Assembly (NCBI GenBank): GCA_038254545.1
Contig: JBBSGB010000020.1
Location: 1 to 59,855, forward strand
Source: CAHJXF01 sp038254545
Lineage (GTDB): Bacteria > Pseudomonadota > Gammaproteobacteria > Burkholderiales > Burkholderiaceae_D
Length of the DNA stretch: 59,855 nt
Direction of reading: 5' to 3'
Position 1 is the stretch's first letter. Every line of letters begins with the position of its first letter. A program made the position numbers and the translations under genes. The notes under the pieces were generated by a model. That model searched no databases and was not told where the DNA came from. It saw only the letters and a list, made by a program, of their open reading frames with translations. Shown piece after piece: positions 35,808 to 43,602 of this stretch.

Positions 35808-36266
35808 TCAAGCGAAGCTGCCGATGCCGCGCGCCATCAGCGCCGCGCACAACAGGATCAAGACGATGCCGATCAGTTCGAAGTGAAGCAGCCTGCGAAC
35901 CAGCGCCAGCTGGCCTGCATCGGGCGCGATCGGCTGCCCGGCCTTCACGGCCCGGCTCCACTTCATGAACTGTATCGTCGGATAGATCGACAGCAAGGCG
36001 ACCACCAGGAACAGCGCCATCTTCGCGAAGAAGGCCTCGTTGTGCATGTAGAAGGACGGCCCCTTTTCGAAATACATCACGCGCAGCGCGCCGATCACGA
36101 GGATCGCGGTCGCCGACGCACCGAGGAAGGCGTCGGCGCGTGCGAGTTGCCGCGCGTTCTGCGCAGTGAGCTCGTTACGCATCAGCAGCCACTCGACGAC
36201 GATGGCCGAGACCAGCGTGAACGCGGCCAGGTGATGAAGGAAGGCGAAGAGGGCGGACGTGGCCAT
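35808..36266 (-). CDS. DUF2214 membrane protein
   Basis: A 152-residue inner-membrane protein with four hydrophobic helices: ALFAFLHHLAAFTLVSAIVV, a segment around ATAILVIGALRVMYF, one around MALFLVVALLSIYPTIQF, and the last around FELIGIVLILLCAALMA. The arrangement with HH in helix 1 and RVMYFEKGPSFYMHN in the first loop matches DUF2214, a family of unknown function. I chose the ATG at 36264-36266; a GTG one codon upstream is also in frame. It lies on its own, divergent from the acid phosphatase gene. Confidence 0.87.
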   Translation of the reverse strand: MATSALFAFLHHLAAFTLVSAIVVEWLLMRNELTAQNARQLARADAFLGASATAILVIGALRVMYFEKGPSFYMHNEAFFAKMALFLVVALLSIYPTIQFMKWSRAVKAGQPIAPDAGQLALVRRLLHFELIGIVLILLCAALMARGIGSFA

Positions 36267-36549
36267 CACGCGTCCTGCGGAAACAAGGTGCGAGTCGTGT
36301 CGTTCATCGATGCCTCGGATTGGTTGCTGCCGTGCGAGTGGACGCTGGCCAGCCTAGCTCAACGTGTCCCTTGATTCGCGGGAAAAATTGCGGCCGTCCC
36401 CGCTCCTCTTCGGTGACGCGAGAGCATAGCGGTAAGCCGATGTCTCGCAAACGGTTGCGCTCGTCGTGGCATCATCGTCTGCCATTCGCGTGTCATGTCG
36501 ATGTCCGACATTGATCGGTTTCAGGGTGAAGTTTCCATGGGGGACGGTA

Positions 36550-38217
36550 ATGACGAGATCTCGCTTTGCATCGGTCGTGATGCTCATTTTCGCGTCGGGT
36601 GTGCTGGCCTCGTGTGCGAACAGGGGTGTGGAGACCTCGGCATCGTCGCGCGGCGAACAGATCGCGCGGATCCAGAACGTGGTCGTGATCTACGCGGAGA
36701 ACCGCTCGTTCGACAATCTGTACGGCCACTTCCCGGGCGCGCGCGGCCTGGATCAGGTGGTCGATCGCGACCGCAAGATCACCGCCGCCTATGTGGCGCA
36801 GCTCGATCGCGATGGCAAGACCACGCTCTCGAGCTTGCCGCCGTCCTGGGGTGGTGTCACCGCCAAAGGCGTGACACCCATCGTCACCGAAGCGCAGAGC
36901 GCCGGCCTCGCGAATGCGCCGTTCGCCATCGAGACCGCGTTCAAGGCCAGAGCCGGCGCGACCCTCGATCTCTCGACGACGACGCGCGATCTCTGGCATC
37001 GTTTCTTCGAGCATCAGATGCAGATCGCTGGCGGCGCCAACAGCGGCTTTGCCGCGTGGTCGGATGCAGGCGGGCTGACGATGGGTCACTTCGACACGCA
37101 CAGTTCCGCGCTGCGTGCGCTGGCTGCGCGATATGTGCTGGCCGATCATTTCTTCCAGGGTGCTTTCGGCGGTTCATTCCTCAATCACCAGTACCTGGTC
37201 TGCGCGTGTGCGCCGGAGTATCCGAATGCCGACAAGTCCGTGGCCGCAGCAAGCATCACGATGCTGGAGAAGGACGCGAGCGGAAACTACTTGCCTTTTC
37301 TCACGCCTGCGGCTGACTCGCCCAGGTCCGCGTTGCAGGGTCCGCCGAAGTTCGCGGTGTCAGGCAACATCACGCCGCTGAATTATTTTGGCGACGGCAA
37401 GTTCTACGCGATCAACACCATGCAGCCCGCGTATCAGCCGAGCAGCGTCGTGCCCGCGGACGCGAGCGCGAACGCGTTGCCATACGCCGATCCGGGCAAG
37501 CCCACGACCTTGCCGCCGCAGACCGCAGCGACGATCGGTGATCGTCTCGATGCAAAGGGCGTGAGCTGGACGTGGTATGCGGGCGCGTGGAGGGTCGCGC
37601 TCGCCGACGGCATGCAGGCACCCCAGGTCAAGCGAAGCGTGATCTACACGCCGTATCAAGCGCGCGGCGTTCCCAATTTTCAGACCCATCACCAGCCGTT
37701 CAATTACTACGCGTCGTTCGATCCGGCCACGCATGCGGATGCGCGTGCCAGGCATCTGAAGGACTACGACGATCTCGTCGCCGACGTGGCCGCGGGACGA
37801 TTGCCGGCGGTGAGCTTCTACAAGCCGCAAGGCAATCTCAACCAGCATCCGGGTTACGCGAACATCCAGGACGCTGACCAGCACATCGCCGATCTCGTTG
37901 CGAAACTGCAGGCCGGTCCGCAATGGAAGGACATGCTGATCGTGATCACCTACGACGAGTTCGGCGGCATCTGGGACCACGTCCCGCCGCCGCGCGGGGA
38001 CGAACTCGGCCCGGGCACGCGCATTCCAGCGATCGTCATCTCGCCGTTCGCGAAGAACGGCGTGGTCGATCACACGCCATACGACACGGGGTCGATTCTG
38101 CGTTTGATCACACGCCGCTGGAACCTCGAACCGTTGCCGGGCGTGGTCGCGAGGGATAGTGCGTTGAAGGCGAACGGGATGGCGGCGATGGGCGATCTGA
38201 CCGAAGCGTTGAAGTAG
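36550..38217 (+). CDS. AcpA/phospholipase C-type phosphoesterase lipoprotein
   Basis: A 555-residue exported phosphoesterase (PF04185 family, acid phosphatase AcpA / phospholipase C). The N-terminus MTRSRFASVVMLIFASG leads to a lipobox-like LASC, so the protein is probably membrane-anchored. The catalytic opening reads VVVIYAENRSFDNLYGHFPG, with the metal and nucleophile region. Later blocks are HFDTHSSALRALAARY, DHFFQGAFGGSFLNHQYL, and the metal site 'VITYDEFGGIWDHVPPP'. The C-terminus holds DTGSILRLITRRW. The frame extends upstream to 36466, but the ATG at 36550 gives the lipoprotein signal. No ABC or two-component partner is adjacent. Confidence 0.9.
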   Translation: MTRSRFASVVMLIFASGVLASCANRGVETSASSRGEQIARIQNVVVIYAENRSFDNLYGHFPGARGLDQVVDRDRKITAAYVAQLDRDGKTTLSSLPPSWGGVTAKGVTPIVTEAQSAGLANAPFAIETAFKARAGATLDLSTTTRDLWHRFFEHQMQIAGGANSGFAAWSDAGGLTMGHFDTHSSALRALAARYVLADHFFQGAFGGSFLNHQYLVCACAPEYPNADKSVAAASITMLEKDASGNYLPFLTPAADSPRSALQGPPKFAVSGNITPLNYFGDGKFYAINTMQPAYQPSSVVPADASANALPYADPGKPTTLPPQTAATIGDRLDAKGVSWTWYAGAWRVALADGMQAPQVKRSVIYTPYQARGVPNFQTHHQPFNYYASFDPATHADARARHLKDYDDLVADVAAGRLPAVSFYKPQGNLNQHPGYANIQDADQHIADLVAKLQAGPQWKDMLIVITYDEFGGIWDHVPPPRGDELGPGTRIPAIVISPFAKNGVVDHTPYDTGSILRLITRRWNLEPLPGVVARDSALKANGMAAMGDLTEALK

Positions 38218-38265
38218 TCGCGAGCCGGATGGGCCTGGCGTCGCATCGCCACTCGCGGCGCGAAT

Positions 38266-38640
38266 TCAATTCGGCGAATACAGCGCGACCTTGTTGCCTT
38301 CCGAGTCGAGGAAGTGCGCGTAGTGACCCATGCCCGACGCGACCGGCGTCTTCTCCATCAACACCTTGCCGCCGGCGGCATCGACGCGCATCAGCACCGT
38401 GGATAAGTCGTCGCCGGCGTTCAGATAGACCAGCGTGCCATCGCGTGCGGGCAGCAGGCCTTCGCCCTTGACGATCGCGCCGCCCACGCCCTTGCCCTGC
38501 TCGTGCAACAGGAAGCCCATGCGGATCGGACCCATGTCCATGGTCGGCATCTCGTAGTCGAAGACGCGGCTGTAGAACGCCTTGGCGCGATCGAACTCGT
38601 CGACCGGGATCTCGAACCAGTTGATCGCATTGGTGGCCAT
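38266..38640 (-). CDS. VOC-family (glyoxalase-like) protein
   Basis: A 124-residue protein built of two beta-alpha-beta-beta-beta units. It starts MATNAINWFEIPVDEFDRAK, with FYSRVFDYEMP and the second unit MGHYAHFLDSEGNKVALYSP, a standard ending of the VOC superfamily. No substrate can be assigned. It lies 13 bases downstream of the phospholipase D-like gene on the same strand and converges with the phosphoesterase gene. Confidence 0.87.
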   Translation of the reverse strand: MATNAINWFEIPVDEFDRAKAFYSRVFDYEMPTMDMGPIRMGFLLHEQGKGVGGAIVKGEGLLPARDGTLVYLNAGDDLSTVLMRVDAAGGKVLMEKTPVASGMGHYAHFLDSEGNKVALYSPN

Positions 38641-38653
38641 GCTCGCTTTCCTT

Positions 38654-40402
38654 TCAAGCGGGTGAGGGGGAAACCGGGGGAGAAGGGGCGGGCGCTGGAG
38701 CCATCGGACCGCCGAAATACACGCGTCGCAAATAGCGCGCGCTCGAATCCTGCGGGTCGAAATAGTCGGCCATCCAGCGATCGTCGTCGATCAGGTATTG
38801 CGGCGTCCAGTCGGTGGGCGACGGCTGTCCGGTGCGCTCCATGAAGCGCTTGACCGACTCGCGAAACGCGTAGTGGTTGTAGAGCCGCAGGTACTCGCCG
38901 AAGTAGATGTCGGACACGCGCTGGTCGCCGCGCACGACCAGCATGTTCTCGTCGTTGGTGTCGGTGCTCGCCTTGCTGAAGTTCGCGCTGCCGCTGACCA
39001 CGGTGGGCGCGCGGGCTAGCGGATCGACCAGCATGAATTTGGTGTGGACCCACGGCACGTTGACCTGCGCGACGATCTTCGACAGCTCGGCGAGCCAGCG
39101 ATCGAAGGCATTGGTGACGATGTTGTTGCCCACTGCCACGACCACGTTCGGTCGCGCCCGGATGGCCTTCAGGTCGAGCTTGTCCTGCGCGAGCGTGGCG
39201 GGGTTGCCTTCCTTGTCGAGCAGCGCCATGCGCAGGATCGCATCGTTCATCAGATAGACGTTCTTGAAGCGCTCCTCCATGCCGAACGCGAAGGTCATCA
39301 TCAACGCCTTCTGCGCGCCGGTCGCGATCGCGGCGTACCAGTCGAGCGCGTCGTACGGCGACGCCTTGGTGCCGCGCGGTGAGAACACCGCCGAGGTTAT
39401 CGCCTGCCAAGGCACCGGCGGTGCGGGCGAGACGGCGGTGTTGACAGTGCGATAGGCCACGTCGACCTTCGGGTCCGCGTCCAGGCGCCGCCAGGCTTCG
39501 AGATAATTCGACGCGATCGTTGCATCTGCAACGATGTGGCCTACGTTGGCGTGACCGAAGATGCCGTTCTCGGTGAGATTGGTCGAGCCGGTCCATACGG
39601 CCAACGGCGCAAGCGCCTTCGTCTGCGCGTTGACCTGACTGAGCACGAAGAACTTGTGGTGCATCAGCTTGCCGTTCGCCCGTCCCTTGCAGAGCGCATC
39701 GATGCCGGCAGCGGTGATTGCAGCGCGATTGCGCGCGCGCGGGCCGCCGGCGATGTCGTCGAACAGGATGTGCACTTCGGCGCCGCGCTCTGCGGCCTTC
39801 TTCAACGCCTCGAGCGCTGCCGGCCACTGAAACTCGTAGACTGCACCGTGTATCGCCCAACCACTTTTTGCGCGCGCGATGAAGGCCAGCATCGCTTCGA
39901 TCAAGCCGCGCGACAGCCATGCGTAGGCGCTCGGCCCCGCAATGCTCGGCGGACGATTCTGAAAGCGCCGCGCATATTCCTGCGTGGCGACCGAGCCGCG
40001 ATTGAAGAAGGCCGAATGCGTGCCCCCGACCTCGGTCTCGGTGGTGATGGCTAGCGTGGTCTGGATACGCGCTTGCAGATTCACAGGATCGCCGTAGAGC
40101 GCCGCGATCGTGTAGGTATAGGCGCGCCCCGGCATGACAGCGTAGTCGGCCCATTGGAACGATTGTATCGGTTGTTCGCGCGTGGAGAAGGTCACGCCCA
40201 GCGCAGGATGCGGTGCGGTCTTCTCGAAGGTCTTTATCCCGCGCAGCCACACCGCTTCGCCGGTCGCGTGATCGAGCCGCATGAAGGAGAAGCCGCGAAA
40301 GCCCACACGCTTCGCGGGCGTGAGGTCGAGCCCGAAGAAGACCACCCAGGTTCCGGCGACGGCATTGATCGTCAGGCCGCGAAACAGTTTGCGTTTACGC
40401 AT
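38654..40402 (-). CDS. Phospholipase D-like protein with one degenerate HKD motif
   Basis: A 582-residue protein with two phospholipase D half-domains after an N-terminal fibronectin-like or beta-rich part (about 1-140). The first HKD motif reads KLMHHKFFVLS near residue 255: His and Lys are present but the aspartate position is Ser. The second, WVHTKFMLVD near 485, is complete and followed by GSANFSKAS. The usual GSTNLTENG element follows the first motif. The C-terminal tail is proline-rich. With one half altered, it may act as a non-specific phosphodiesterase or have lost activity. No signal peptide is clear. The start at 40402 (MRKRKLFRG) was preferred to an upstream in-frame start. Confidence 0.82.
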   Translation of the reverse strand: MRKRKLFRGLTINAVAGTWVVFFGLDLTPAKRVGFRGFSFMRLDHATGEAVWLRGIKTFEKTAPHPALGVTFSTREQPIQSFQWADYAVMPGRAYTYTIAALYGDPVNLQARIQTTLAITTETEVGGTHSAFFNRGSVATQEYARRFQNRPPSIAGPSAYAWLSRGLIEAMLAFIARAKSGWAIHGAVYEFQWPAALEALKKAAERGAEVHILFDDIAGGPRARNRAAITAAGIDALCKGRANGKLMHHKFFVLSQVNAQTKALAPLAVWTGSTNLTENGIFGHANVGHIVADATIASNYLEAWRRLDADPKVDVAYRTVNTAVSPAPPVPWQAITSAVFSPRGTKASPYDALDWYAAIATGAQKALMMTFAFGMEERFKNVYLMNDAILRMALLDKEGNPATLAQDKLDLKAIRARPNVVVAVGNNIVTNAFDRWLAELSKIVAQVNVPWVHTKFMLVDPLARAPTVVSGSANFSKASTDTNDENMLVVRGDQRVSDIYFGEYLRLYNHYAFRESVKRFMERTGQPSPTDWTPQYLIDDDRWMADYFDPQDSSARYLRRVYFGGPMAPAPAPSPPVSPSPA

Positions 40403-40632
40403 CGATGCCCTCGCTGCGATTGACCCTGAATCATCATCGCCTATGCGATGCGATCGAAATTGCAACGATAGACGAGCACGCGTGCGTTGTCTGCCTACTT
40501 CGTGGCAGGTTCTGCCACATGCGTGATCCTTCGCGGCGTACGATCGCCGGCCCGGCCTTCAATCAGGCGTGCGCCGAGTCCGATCGCACGTGAACGCGCA
40601 TATTTCTTTCGGTCCGAACCACGAGTTCAGTC

Positions 40633-41194
40633 ATGGAATCCACGCCGCAACGAAAACCGCTGGTCATCTTCATCGCCACCGGCGGCAACCATGCCATCGC
40701 CGTGATGAAGTTCGTGGCCGCGTCGGCTACATCCGTCGGTGTTCACGGTGTTGTTCGAAGACACCGCTGCGCTGATCGGGCTTGCGGCCGCCTTCCTCGG
40801 CGTGTATCTCGGTCACCGCTACGACAACCCCTACATCGATGGCGCGGCATCGATCGCGATCGGCGTGACCCTGAGCGTCGTCGCGTTGTTGTTGATTCGC
40901 GAGAGCGAGGCGTTGCTGGTGGGCGAAGCGGCCAAGCCCGAAGTCGTGGCGAGCATTCGCGAACTGGCCTGCAATGAACCCGCGGTGATCAAGGGGGATC
41001 GGGTGCTCACGACGGTGTTCGGGCCCGACGAAGTGCTGATGAATCTGGAGGCGCAATTCGATCCGGCGCTGTCGGTGGCGGAATTGTCGGCCGCGGTGTG
41101 CCGATGGGAGGAGGCGATCCGTCAGCGTCATCCGGGCGTCAAGAAAATCTTCATCGACGCCGCGGCGATGGTTGCGCCGCCAGCCGCCAACTGA
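40633..41194 (+). pseudogene. Cation diffusion facilitator with an internal deletion
   Basis: The start MESTPQRKPLVIFIA, followed by NHAIAVMKFVAAS, is the first membrane helix of a CDF metal-efflux protein. Directly after it, in another frame, comes PSVFTVLFEDTAALIGLAAA and the remaining C-terminal half: helices, then the cytoplasmic domain with VASIRELACNEPAV and VKKIFIDAAAM. The middle of the protein, about 100 residues with helices 2-4 and the metal-binding HxxxD motifs, is absent. The seam is near 40723-40740. The downstream frame can be read from GTG/ATG starts but would give a channel-less fragment. Confidence 0.8.
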
Positions 41195-41273
41195 CCACTA
41201 TCGCCTCTCGGGCACGTGTCTCGACGCGAGTCGAGCCTCGCCACGAAACGCGACGAGTCCGTCATTCGAGCAA

Positions 41274-42071
41274 CTACGAAGCTTCTTCGGATGCGCGCGG
41301 ATGCCGACCCGCTCGCTGAGGCAGAAACACGATGCATGCAACGATGAAGATCGCGAGTGCAGCCGAGGCCCAGAAGCGACCCAGTGCGAGTCCACCGCTG
41401 GCAAGCGGCTTGTCGAGAAAATCACCGACAGTAGCCCCCAGTGGGCGCGTGAGGATGAAAGCGGCCCAGAACAGAAGGGTGTGCGACAACTTCGTCCAGA
41501 AGTAGGCAGCGGCGACAACCGCGAGGCCCGCGGCGAAGACGATCGCTCCGCCCTCGTACCCCAGTCCGAGGCCGGTCTTGCTGTCGGCCATCCAGTCGCC
41601 CAGCGCCGTGCCCAGGGTTTGAGAGAACATGATGGTCGCCCAATAGAACATCTCGGCCTTGCGCGACGCGATCGAATCGACAGAGACCGAGCCGAGCGAC
41701 CAGTGCCACAGGGCCAGCGTCGCCATCAGCAGCACGAACAGGATCGATGATCCGCCGAGGTAACCGATGCCCAGCGAGCGATCGAAGAAATCGGCCAGCG
41801 TGGTGCCGGCCGTGGTGGTCGCGATGATCACGAACCAGTACAGGTACGGGTGGAAGCGTTTCGCGGAAATCTGTGCGCTCACCGCGATGAAGAGGATCAC
41901 CGCGAAGATGATGGTGCCGACCAGGTAGCCCAGGTGCAAGGTCATCGTCACCGCGTCGCCGCCGGTCTCGCCCAATGTGGTCGCGGCGATCTTGATGATC
42001 CAGAAGGCGAGTGTGATCTCGGGAACTTTGCTCAGGCTGGTCTTGACGATCATGTTCATGGGTCGGCGCAT
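41274..42071 (-). CDS. COG4705-type integral membrane protein
   Basis: A 265-residue inner-membrane protein of about eight helices. Repeated segments of the type TTLGETGGDAVTM, TTAGTTLADFFDRSLGIGY, TLGTALGDWMADSKTGLGLGY and RPLGATVGDFLDKPL show four related units, each with a conserved Gly-Asp/Asp pair. This is the signature of COG4705 membrane proteins, whose role is unproven; some are linked to manganese or other metals. The internal methionines at residues 5 and 7 are alternative starts. Convergent with the CDF remnant. Confidence 0.85.
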   Translation of the reverse strand: MRRPMNMIVKTSLSKVPEITLAFWIIKIAATTLGETGGDAVTMTLHLGYLVGTIIFAVILFIAVSAQISAKRFHPYLYWFVIIATTTAGTTLADFFDRSLGIGYLGGSSILFVLLMATLALWHWSLGSVSVDSIASRKAEMFYWATIMFSQTLGTALGDWMADSKTGLGLGYEGGAIVFAAGLAVVAAAYFWTKLSHTLLFWAAFILTRPLGATVGDFLDKPLASGGLALGRFWASAALAIFIVACIVFLPQRAGRHPRASEEAS

Positions 42072-42138
42072 ACCGGTTTGAAAAGTCGTGCTTCGAGTTC
42101 CGGCCGGTGAAACAAGTTCGCCGGCCCAGCGATGAATT

Positions 42139-42561
42139 TCACCCGCGATCTTCGATCAGCCGCTTGCCCAGGCCGACCACGTCGTCCTGCACGTAACCGA
42201 GCGCGCGATAGAAGCCGATGGCCTCTGCGTTCGATGAACGCAATTGCAGATTGATCTTCGGACAGCCGCGTTCGATCAGCAGACGTTCGGCCTCGTTCAT
42301 CAGTGCGCGGCCGAAGCCTTTGCGCTGATGGTCGATCGAGACGGCGACGTAGTGGATCCAGCCGCGGTGCCCTTCGTAACCCACCATCGCGGTCGCGACG
42401 ACCCGGTCATCGATGACGCCGACAAGAAACAGCTCGGGCTGCAGGGCCAGCTTGCGCGCGATGTCGCGATGCGGATCGTTCCACGGACGCGTCAGTCCGC
42501 ACGACGTCCAGAGCGCGACGACCTGTTCTTCGTCGCGGCTTTCGAACGCACGGATGCGCAT
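42139..42561 (-). CDS. ypeA: GNAT acetyltransferase, YpeA type
   Basis: A 140-residue N-acetyltransferase. It begins MRIRAFESRDEEQVVALW and has TRPWNDPHRDIARKL, the acetyl-CoA-binding QRKGFGRALMNEAE, GCPKINLQLRSSN and LGKRLIED at the end. The order of blocks matches E. coli YpeA closely; its substrate is unknown. The ATG at 42559-42561 gives the standard start, although the frame runs upstream to 42654 through the SDR gene. It is 23 bases downstream of the SDR gene and probably in the same transcript. Confidence 0.88.
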   Translation of the reverse strand: MRIRAFESRDEEQVVALWTSCGLTRPWNDPHRDIARKLALQPELFLVGVIDDRVVATAMVGYEGHRGWIHYVAVSIDHQRKGFGRALMNEAERLLIERGCPKINLQLRSSNAEAIGFYRALGYVQDDVVGLGKRLIEDRG

Positions 42562-42584
42562 TGCGGCCGGTTCTCGAGAGCCTG

Positions 42585-43268
42585 TCACCGCGTGACCCAT
42601 CCGCCGCATATCGGGAACACCTGACCCACGAAGCAGTTCGCCGCATCGCTGCAAAGGTAGGCCGCGAAGAGCGCGTCCTCTCGCGAGGACACCAGCCGGC
42701 CGAGCGGTACCTCGCGGGCAAGGCGCTCGACGAAACGCGGGTTGCCCTGCACCTCTTCAGGAAAATACGTGGGGTTGTCGACGAAGTTCTGCGCGATGGC
42801 ATTGACCTGAACGCCATGCGCCGCAACCTCGACCCCGAGCGCCTGCGCATACGCGAGCTGCGCGCCGCGTGCAGCGCTGTAGGTCGAAGTGCGCTTCATT
42901 CCGCGCAATGCGGATGCGCTGCCGATCACGAGGATCTTGCCCGCACGACGCTCGATCATCTGCGGCAACACCGCGCGACACAGGCGATGCAAGGGATAGA
43001 CCAGGTGCGCGAAAACCGATCTCCATTCGTCGTCGCTGGCATCGACGGCGAGGGTGGTCGGCGCGGGAATCGCGAGATGCGCGACCAGGATGTCGATCGG
43101 GCCGGATCGATCGACGAGACGCTGTGCCTGGTCCGACGCCACGAGCGAGCCTTGATCGGCCAGGACTTCGGCCCCGCGTTCGCGAAAGACCTCGATCAAC
43201 GCCGGACCCATGAACGCGTCCGTCTGCGTGATCAGCGCGCGCTTGCCGTGGAGCAGGGAATCTCTCAT
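42585..43268 (-). CDS. Short-chain dehydrogenase/reductase, atypical cofactor loop
   Basis: A 227-residue Rossmann-fold protein. The catalytic region has Ser in VIGSASALRGMKRTSTYSAA with the YxxxR variant of the usual YxxxK, since the sequence is TYSAARGAQLAYA. The N-terminal glycine motif is also altered: ALITQTDAFMGPALIEVF instead of TGxxxGxG. The C-terminal block SDAANCFVGQVFPICGGW is standard. These features resemble the divergent SDR branch related to halohydrin dehalogenases, which lack NAD(P) binding; that link is an inference. It heads a two-gene unit with the YpeA-type gene. Confidence 0.82.
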   Translation of the reverse strand: MRDSLLHGKRALITQTDAFMGPALIEVFRERGAEVLADQGSLVASDQAQRLVDRSGPIDILVAHLAIPAPTTLAVDASDDEWRSVFAHLVYPLHRLCRAVLPQMIERRAGKILVIGSASALRGMKRTSTYSAARGAQLAYAQALGVEVAAHGVQVNAIAQNFVDNPTYFPEEVQGNPRFVERLAREVPLGRLVSSREDALFAAYLCSDAANCFVGQVFPICGGWVTR

Positions 43269-43602
43269 GAGTCCACTTTGCAGATTGCGTGCTTGTCGTC
43301 GTGCATCGTATCTCCGGCGTGGTCGGGGTTGACCGCGACGCATGATTGTCCGCATCGAGGACGTGTGCAAGTTGCCCATGCCTCCGTCGCGCGCCGCGAC
43401 TGGATGGCATCGATGCATGCTCGCGTTACCTCGCCAATATGGGCGTCTCTCCTATGGTCACGGTCGTCCGTTGGCGAGAGCGTGCGTCTTGCAACGACGC
43501 CGGCTGCGGCGCGTCGCGCCAAGCGTTGTCACCGGGAGGAACAAAGGAGTTCGAAACGGGCAAGAGACCCCGCGATCTCCATCAGACCAAACGAGGAGAC
43601 CC
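43269..43602. other. Divergent region upstream of the SDR and amidohydrolase genes
   Basis: 334 bases without a convincing gene. The amidohydrolase frame stays open through it, but its codons show no signal peptide or domain before 43603. A ribosome site ACGAGGAGAC lies just ahead of the ATG at 43603. The promoters of both flanking genes should be here; I see no clear operator or other structured element. Confidence 0.45.

Noticed and set aside
38421..40250. Long open frame in another minus-strand frame of the phospholipase D-like gene
   Set aside because: Low-complexity Arg/Ala product with no motif; the HKD-containing frame is the gene.
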